The notes beneath the pieces were generated by a model. It was not told where the DNA came from and ran no database searches. It saw only the letters and a list, made by a program, of their open reading frames with translations. A program made the translations under genes and the position numbers. Of a stretch of 64,000 nt of DNA, positions 62,584-64,000 are shown one piece after another (the first letter of the stretch is position 1; every line of letters begins with the position of its first letter). The DNA lies in the NCBI RefSeq assembly GCF_022524345.1, contig NZ_JAKWJU010000002.1, positions 6,376,001 through 6,440,000 of the forward strand, in the 5' to 3' direction. The stretch comes from Streptomyces marispadix (GTDB lineage Bacteria > Actinomycetota > Actinomycetes > Streptomycetales > Streptomycetaceae).

Positions 62584-63516
62584 TCAGCCCGTCCAGGGGC
62601 GGAGCTTCTCGGGGTTCCGAACCGCCCAGACCCGCTTGACGCGGTCGCCCTCGACGTCGAACGCGAGGACCGCAGCGGTCACTCCCTCCTGCTGCAGGAC
62701 CAGGCCGGGCTGGCCGTTGACCGTACGCTCCAGCAGCTTCATGTCGGGTGTCCGCTCGGCGATGTCGACGAAGGCCCGTGCGACGTGCTCGCCTCCCTTG
62801 ATGGGGTGCAGCACGGCGCTCACGAGGCCGCCGCCGTCCGCGGTCGTCAGGGCCTCCGGATCGAGGAGGGCGATCAGGGCGTCTATGTCCTTGGCCTCCC
62901 AGGCCAGCTTGAACTCCCTGACCGTGTCGGTGCGTTGGGTCGTCGGCGTGGCGCGCGCCCGTGACGCGCGGATGCGGCGGCGGCCCGAGAAGGCCAGCTG
63001 GCGACAGGCATGCGGAGTACGGCCGACGATCTCCGCCACTTCGGCGAAGGAGTAGTGGAAGACGTCGTGCAGGACGAACGCCACGCGTTCGGCCGGGGTC
63101 ATCGACTCCAGCACGACGAGGAAGGCCATGTTGACCGACTCGTCCAGGGTGACCCTGTCGGCCGGATCACCGGTGTTCCCGGGCGACCGCCCGGTGGTCC
63201 ACTCCGCACGATCCGGCAGGGGCTCAGGTATCCACTCGCCCACGTAGTTCTCCCGCCGGACCCGCGCCGATCCGAGGTGGTCGAGGCACAGGCGGCTGGC
63301 GACCTTCATCAGCCAGCGGGCGGGCGACTCGATGGCCTTCTGCTGCTCGCGGGACAGGGCGTACCAGCGGACGTACGTCTCCTGCACGACGTCCTCGGCG
63401 TCGGTCAGGGAACCGAGGAACCGGTACCCGAGGTTGATCAGCCGGCGCCGCTCGCTCAGGATCGCGCTCAGGTCCGGGTCGAGCCGGCCGTCCGCCGGTT
63501 CGGACTGCGTGCTCAT
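62584..63516 (-). CDS. ECF41-type sigma factor with SnoaL-like C-terminus
   Basis: A 310-residue ECF sigma factor: region 2 (about 20-90, FLGSLTDAEDVVQETYVRW), region 4 (about 125-185, VFHYSFAEVAEIVGRTPHACRQL), and a C-terminal SnoaL_2-like domain with the ECF41 landmarks DGGG and NPEKL. In this family the C-terminal domain adjusts activity in place of an anti-sigma factor, and targets are usually CMD-type genes. Start at 63516 (MSTQSEP) is chosen as region 2 follows directly. Confidence 0.9.
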   Translation of the reverse strand: MSTQSEPADGRLDPDLSAILSERRRLINLGYRFLGSLTDAEDVVQETYVRWYALSREQQKAIESPARWLMKVASRLCLDHLGSARVRRENYVGEWIPEPLPDRAEWTTGRSPGNTGDPADRVTLDESVNMAFLVVLESMTPAERVAFVLHDVFHYSFAEVAEIVGRTPHACRQLAFSGRRRIRASRARATPTTQRTDTVREFKLAWEAKDIDALIALLDPEALTTADGGGLVSAVLHPIKGGEHVARAFVDIAERTPDMKLLERTVNGQPGLVLQQEGVTAAVLAFDVEGDRVKRVWAVRNPEKLRPWTG

Positions 63517-63591
63517 GGTGTGGCCAACTCGCTCTCTCGCTCCCGCCGTTGCCCGTTTTCGGCCGGACCTCGTACTCAGACGGACGTGACA

Positions 63592-63628
63592 CCTGAGATT
63601 ACGGACGGGCGGGCCGCCTGACATTACG
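63592..63628. promoter_or_regulatory. Direct repeats upstream of the sigma factor gene
   Basis: CCTGAGATTACG (63592-63603) and CCTGACATTACG (63617-63628), 25 bp apart. On the minus strand TGTCAC at about 63587-63592 resembles the ECF41 -35 element, so the repeats may belong to an autoregulated promoter. Confidence 0.4.
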
Positions 63629-63926
63629 AGGGCGTGCGTCGTCGTACTGGTGAGGGACCGCTTCCCGCCGTTCCTCTGCCTTCTGTGGCATACCCGATCA
63701 CCACGTGTCCAGTTCGGGACCGGAGCGGCTCACACCTGTCAGGGGTTCCCGTCCCCAGGGCTGAGCGTGGTCCTGTTCGCATGGCCGTGTTCGCGGCGTG
63801 AGGCCGCTTCGGCGGCCCGCCCCTCGCCGGCTGAACCGGGACGCCGGACGGGCTCGGCCGCCGCCCACCCGCACGGTGGGCCCGGCCGACACCAGCGGAC
63901 AAGAATCGTCGAAGAGGGAAACGACT

Positions 63927-64000
63927 ATGGAATCTGTGAACGTCTCCATCATCTACTACAGCTCCACGGGAACCGTGCACAGCCTGACGCAGGCGGCGGC
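63927..64000 (+). CDS. Flavodoxin-fold NAD(P)H:quinone oxidoreductase, truncated by window end
   Basis: The first 24 residues, VSIIYYSSTGTVHSLTQAA after the start, show the FMN phosphate-binding loop YSSTGTVH of WrbA-type quinone reductases. RBS GAGGGAA ahead of ATG 63927. The gene runs off the right edge. A quinone reductase fits beside naphthoquinone genes and an ECF41 sigma factor. Confidence 0.7.
   Translation, partial: MESVNVSIIYYSSTGTVHSLTQAA

Noticed and set aside
1..64000. CRISPR arrays, tRNA/rRNA genes, insertion sequences
   Set aside because: No regularly spaced repeats, cloverleaf-like sequence, transposase motifs or terminal inverted repeats were seen; direct repeats present are short and isolated.

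Overview
The base composition (very GC rich, strong third-position G/C bias), the GTG/TTG starts, the TTA-codon usage and the gene families (RppA-type type III polyketide synthase, GPP34, ECF41 sigma factor, LLM/F420-type oxidoreductase, DrrAB-like ABC pair) point to an actinomycete, most likely a Streptomyces. No rRNA, tRNA, CRISPR array, insertion sequence or phage module was recognised. About 50 genes are supported. Several carry apparent frameshifts or an in-frame stop, which is either gene decay or indel error in the assembly.

Left part (1-13 kb): the end of a PrpF-family isomerase gene and an hydroxyisobutyrate-dehydrogenase-like gene; a secreted phospholipase-D-fold protein; a TIM-barrel hydrolase-like gene divergent from a TetR regulator; a four-gene operon of ABC ATPase, ABC-2 permease, sensor kinase and NarL-type response regulator; a FAD monooxygenase and a convergent TetR repressor that share an operator-like sequence; and a GPP34 protein.

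Centre (13.4-38.3 kb): an aromatic catabolic island. It holds a secreted tannase-family esterase, an extradiol (VOC) dioxygenase with a small ferredoxin, a nine-gene plus-strand operon (aldehyde dehydrogenase, ring-hydroxylating dioxygenase alpha and beta, a small unknown protein, SDR dehydrogenase, second aldehyde dehydrogenase, branched-chain-type ABC importer with a LivH-LivM-LivG triple fusion, LivF, binding lipoprotein), a hydratase-aldolase with a ferredoxin reductase, a class II aldolase-fold protein, a second five-gene dioxygenase operon on the minus strand, a double-domain MarR regulator, and a gentisate module (gentisate dioxygenase, 3-hydroxybenzoate 6-hydroxylase-like FAD enzyme, FAH-family hydrolase). 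Almost every promoter of the island carries one palindromic motif, consensus TCCGTATACGGAATAT, so the island looks like one regulon. The inferred logic is ester hydrolysis outside the cell, ABC uptake, dihydroxylation, rearomatisation, extradiol cleavage, aldolytic release of an aromatic aldehyde, oxidation to an aromatic acid, hydroxylation to gentisate and ring cleavage to central metabolites.

Right part (38.4-64 kb): a cell-wall amidase with a long Gly/Pro/Ala repeat region; a complete oligopeptide ABC importer (DppA-F type) divergent from a DUF1028 gene and near an XRE-cupin regulator; an APC permease; a nitrate-reductase-like molybdoenzyme with two TTA codons; an LLM oxidoreductase and an AhpD/CMD protein; two tandem, partly identical methyltransferase-like genes; a small HTH/zinc-ribbon gene pair; then a 1,3,6,8-tetrahydroxynaphthalene cluster (type III PKS, cupin oxygenase, aminotransferase with an in-frame stop, O-methyltransferase) resembling the aminoflaviolin-forming part of Streptomyces meroterpenoid clusters. 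The window ends with an ECF41-type sigma factor and the start of a quinone-reductase gene.
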